Below, one piece after another: positions 61,870-64,000 of a stretch of DNA of 64,000 bases. The position numbers and the translations under genes were made by a program. Location of the stretch: assembly GCA_000719025.1 (NCBI GenBank), contig JODP01000006.1, positions 868,001 through 932,000 of the forward strand, in the 5' to 3' direction. Below the pieces are notes generated by a model that saw nothing but the letters and a program-made list of their open reading frames with translations, made no database searches and was not told where the DNA came from. How positions within the stretch are numbered: the first letter of the stretch is position 1; every line of letters starts with the position of its first letter. This stretch comes from Kineosporia aurantiaca JCM 3230. Lineage in GTDB: Bacteria > Actinomycetota > Actinomycetes > Actinomycetales > Kineosporiaceae.

Positions 61870-63144
61870 GCCGGAGCAGCGCAGCAGGCCGGCTTCCTGC
61901 TTGAGGGTCAGCACCCGGGTGACCGAGGCCTCGACCTGCGCGTGAAAGTCCTGGTCCTGCGCGGCCTTCGAAGCCACGGCGGTCATCATGCTCCGGGCCA
62001 GGTTCGAGGGCACGGTCAGCACCAGGTCGCCGCCGGCCTCGATGAACCGTACGGCCCGGTTGCCGGGGGAGACGTTGCTGACCGCTTTGGCGGCCCCGAC
62101 ATCGTCCGTCATCACCACCCCCTGGTACCCCATCTGCCCCCGCAGCAGGTCGGTGATGACCTTGGGCGAGAACACCGCCTGGTGGTCCGGGTCGATCTGG
62201 GTATAGATGGCGGAGGAAATCATCACCACGCCCGCGCCCGCGTCGATCCCGGCCTGGAACGGCTGTAGGTAGGGATCGTTCGCCGTTGTCTTGGCGTCGG
62301 TGACACCGCGCGTGGTGTCGGTGTTCCCGGTGACGCGCCCCAACCCGGGGAAGTGCTTCACCGTCGCGATTACCCCGGCCGACTTGATCGCAGCAGTGAC
62401 GGTGCTGATGTCGGCGGCGACCTTGGTGCTGTCGGTGCCGTACTCGCGTCCGTACTTACCGATTGGAGCGTTGGAGCTTTCCGTCCCGGAGGGCACCGTG
62501 TCCGCAACGGGAGCCAGGTCCATCGTGACCCCGGCCCGGGCCAGGTCTTTCGCCCAGTCGCCGGTTAACTGGGCCAGTTTCGCAGCACTCCAGGTGCCCT
62601 GCGTACGCCCGCTGGCGATCGTCCCCCATTGACCGCCGCGCAGCGACTGAACCAAGCCGCCCTCCTGGTCGATCGACACCAGAGGCTCGATCTTCGCATT
62701 CCCCGCCGTCATCGCCGGGAGCCGGTTGATCTCCTGCTTCAGCCCCGCAGCGGACCGGCTGCTCCGCCCGTGAAGGAACACCGAACCCAGGTGACTGCGC
62801 TCCATCAACGACCTCGCATCGTCCGCGGCCGTCAACGGCGTCCCGGCCATGATCAGCTGCCCCGCCTGTTCCGCCGTGTTCATCGACGAGACCGCAGACT
62901 GCACGCACGAGACGGATGGGGTGACGGTTGGCGTGGCGGTGGAAGGTGCAGCGCTGGTACTGGGTGATGCACTCGTCGGCAGGTCGCGAGAGTCAGTGGT
63001 GGGGGAGGCCGCGGTCGTCTGAACAGCAGATGAGGTGCCCGACGAACAGCCGGTAAGCAGCAGCCCGGTGGCCAGAAGAGCTACTACCCCGCCGCACAGA
63101 AATGGGGGTCGCCGCGTCTGCTGAGACCGGTGAGCCTGAATCAC
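61864..63144 (-). CDS. Glycoside hydrolase family 3 lipoprotein (NagZ-like beta-N-acetylhexosaminidase)
   Basis: A 426-residue protein. The lipobox LLTGC puts the lipidated residue at Cys33, so it is anchored outside the membrane. A Ser/Thr-rich spacer (34-80) leads to a GH3 barrel with VSIDQEGGLVQSL, KHFPGLGRVTGNTD and the nucleophile region VVMTDDVGA. This resembles the single-domain GH3 enzymes that trim GlcNAc from muropeptides. The stop (TAG) overlaps the pcrA stop on the other strand, leaving no room for a separate terminator. Confidence 0.85.
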   Translation of the reverse strand: MIQAHRSQQTRRPPFLCGGVVALLATGLLLTGCSSGTSSAVQTTAASPTTDSRDLPTSASPSTSAAPSTATPTVTPSVSCVQSAVSSMNTAEQAGQLIMAGTPLTAADDARSLMERSHLGSVFLHGRSSRSAAGLKQEINRLPAMTAGNAKIEPLVSIDQEGGLVQSLRGGQWGTIASGRTQGTWSAAKLAQLTGDWAKDLARAGVTMDLAPVADTVPSGTESSNAPIGKYGREYGTDSTKVAADISTVTAAIKSAGVIATVKHFPGLGRVTGNTDTTRGVTDAKTTANDPYLQPFQAGIDAGAGVVMISSAIYTQIDPDHQAVFSPKVITDLLRGQMGYQGVVMTDDVGAAKAVSNVSPGNRAVRFIEAGGDLVLTVPSNLARSMMTAVASKAAQDQDFHAQVEASVTRVLTLKQEAGLLRCSGS

Positions 63145-63331
63145 CCCCGCAGCCTGTCATGCCTGCGGCGCCCGCCCTTCACAGCCCCGGAAAAGGTGTA
63201 CGCACGGGTAAGGCCGAATGAATGCCGGATCACCACTCAACGTGACGCGCTCCACGGTCACATGGGCAGGTGCATCAACCTGTCCGGACTAGGCTCGGTC
63301 CCACATCCGTCCCCGTCGTTGAGGACCACCC

Positions 63332-64000
63332 GTGGATCTGTACGAATACCAGGCACGCGATCTTTTCGCGGCCCACGGCGTACCGGTGCTGGACGCCATC
63401 GTGGCCGACACGCCGGAACAGGCCGCTGCGGCCGCTAGCAAGCTGAACAGTCCCGTTGTCGTCGTCAAGGCCCAGGTCAAGGCCGGCGGCCGGGGTAAGG
63501 CGGGCGGCGTCAAGCTCGCCAAGTCCCCGGAGGAGGCGGCCGAGCGCGCGAAGGACATCCTCGCGCTGACGATCAAGGACCTGCCCGTCCGTCGGGTCAT
63601 GGTCACCCAGGGCGCAAGCATCGCTGAGGAGTACTACTTCTCGGTGCTGCTCGACCGGGCCAACCGTACCTACCTGGCCATGGCCTCCCGCGAGGGCGGC
63701 ATGGAGATCGAGGAACTCGCGCATCAGCGCCCCGAGGCCCTGGCCCGCATCCCGGTCGACGCGATCACCGGTATCGACGCGGCCAAGGCCCAGGAGATCG
63801 TCGACGCGGCCGGTTTCGCCGAAGAGGTCAAGCCGCAGATCATCGAGGTCATCCAGAAGCTCTGGACCGTCTTCCAGGAGGAAGACGCGACCCTGGTCGA
63901 GGTCAACCCGCTGATCAAGAGCGGCGACGGCAAGATCATCGCGCTCGACGGCAAGGTCACGCTGGACGAGAACGCCGGCTTCCGGCACTCCCTGCACGAG
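63332..64000 (+). CDS. sucC: Succinate-CoA ligase (ADP-forming) beta subunit, 5' part
   Basis: The first 223 residues of SucC; the gene runs off the window. The start VDLYEYQARDLFAAHGVPV is the family N-terminus. The ATP-grasp region has KAQVKAGGRGKAGGVKLA and the later EVNPLI with metal-binding residues. It is the TCA-cycle enzyme making succinate and ATP from succinyl-CoA. GTG 63332 lies a few bases after a GAGGA box. The 187 bases before it, down to the GH3 gene start, must hold both divergent promoters; I see no clear match there. Confidence 0.95.
   Translation, partial: MDLYEYQARDLFAAHGVPVLDAIVADTPEQAAAAASKLNSPVVVVKAQVKAGGRGKAGGVKLAKSPEEAAERAKDILALTIKDLPVRRVMVTQGASIAEEYYFSVLLDRANRTYLAMASREGGMEIEELAHQRPEALARIPVDAITGIDAAKAQEIVDAAGFAEEVKPQIIEVIQKLWTVFQEEDATLVEVNPLIKSGDGKIIALDGKVTLDENAGFRHSLHE

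Overview
The window is high-GC DNA with short intergenic gaps, many ATGA/GTGA start-stop overlaps and frequent GTG starts. Gene content and order point to an actinobacterium. Two neighbourhoods known from Streptomyces and Mycobacterium are present: rplM-rpsI-glmM-coaA-glmS-nnr-alr-tsaE-tsaB-rimI-tsaD-groES-groEL1, followed by whiD/whiB3-bldM-sigma factor (ShbA/SigD)-guaB-guaB3. A BldM orthologue together with a mycobacterial-style RsdA anti-sigma factor suggests a differentiating actinomycete outside Streptomyces, possibly of the Kineosporia type. The genus cannot be fixed from the sequence alone.

Layout. 1-6.3 kb: end of an ABC-F ATPase gene, a lipid kinase, sthA (minus strand), rplM-rpsI and glmM, with strong hairpin terminators. 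6.4-11.5 kb (minus strand): coaA, then two tandem copies of a SigE-family sigma factor plus membrane partner. 11.6-20.4 kb (plus strand): glmS, nnr, alr, an alpha/beta hydrolase and the t6A genes tsaE-tsaB-(rimI)-tsaD. 20.6-24.1 kb: a THUMP-like methyltransferase gene (minus strand), then groES-groEL under a promoter that overlaps one CIRCE operator and is followed by a second, weaker one. 24.1-31.5 kb: whiD, a MerR-type regulator, bldM, shbA/sigD, rsdA, guaB and guaB3. 31.6-37.6 kb: a translationally coupled lipid-modification operon (hydrolase, FAD oxidoreductase, DUF1365, two cyclopropane-synthase-type methyltransferases, DUF1295), resembling the M. tuberculosis Rv0449c-Rv0446c group. 37.6-40.7 kb: an unusual stretch with DUF2786 and DUF4287 genes and four separate tandem-repeat arrays, two of them spanning gene 3' ends. 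40.7-44.3 kb: a heterodimeric ABC exporter with complementary degenerate ATP sites. 44.3-47.3 kb: surf1, DUF3817, guaA. 47.3-53.1 kb: a sugar epimerase, a nucleotidyltransferase, a Nudix gene, a double-Nudix gene and an orphan DNA methylase. 53.3-59.3 kb: a secreted glycerophosphodiesterase and a PspC envelope-stress locus with its own histidine kinase and response regulator. 59.4-64 kb: pcrA, a lipoprotein GH3 hydrolase and the start of sucC.

Functional themes are cell-wall precursor supply (glmM, glmS, alr), translation fidelity (t6A), chaperone control, developmental and sigma-factor regulation, guanine nucleotide synthesis (guaB, guaB3, guaA), and lipid and envelope modification. Two copies of a TGATCATGC-containing palindromic repeat lie at convergent gene junctions (20.4 kb and 54.4 kb). 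No rRNA, tRNA, CRISPR array, insertion sequence or prophage was seen.
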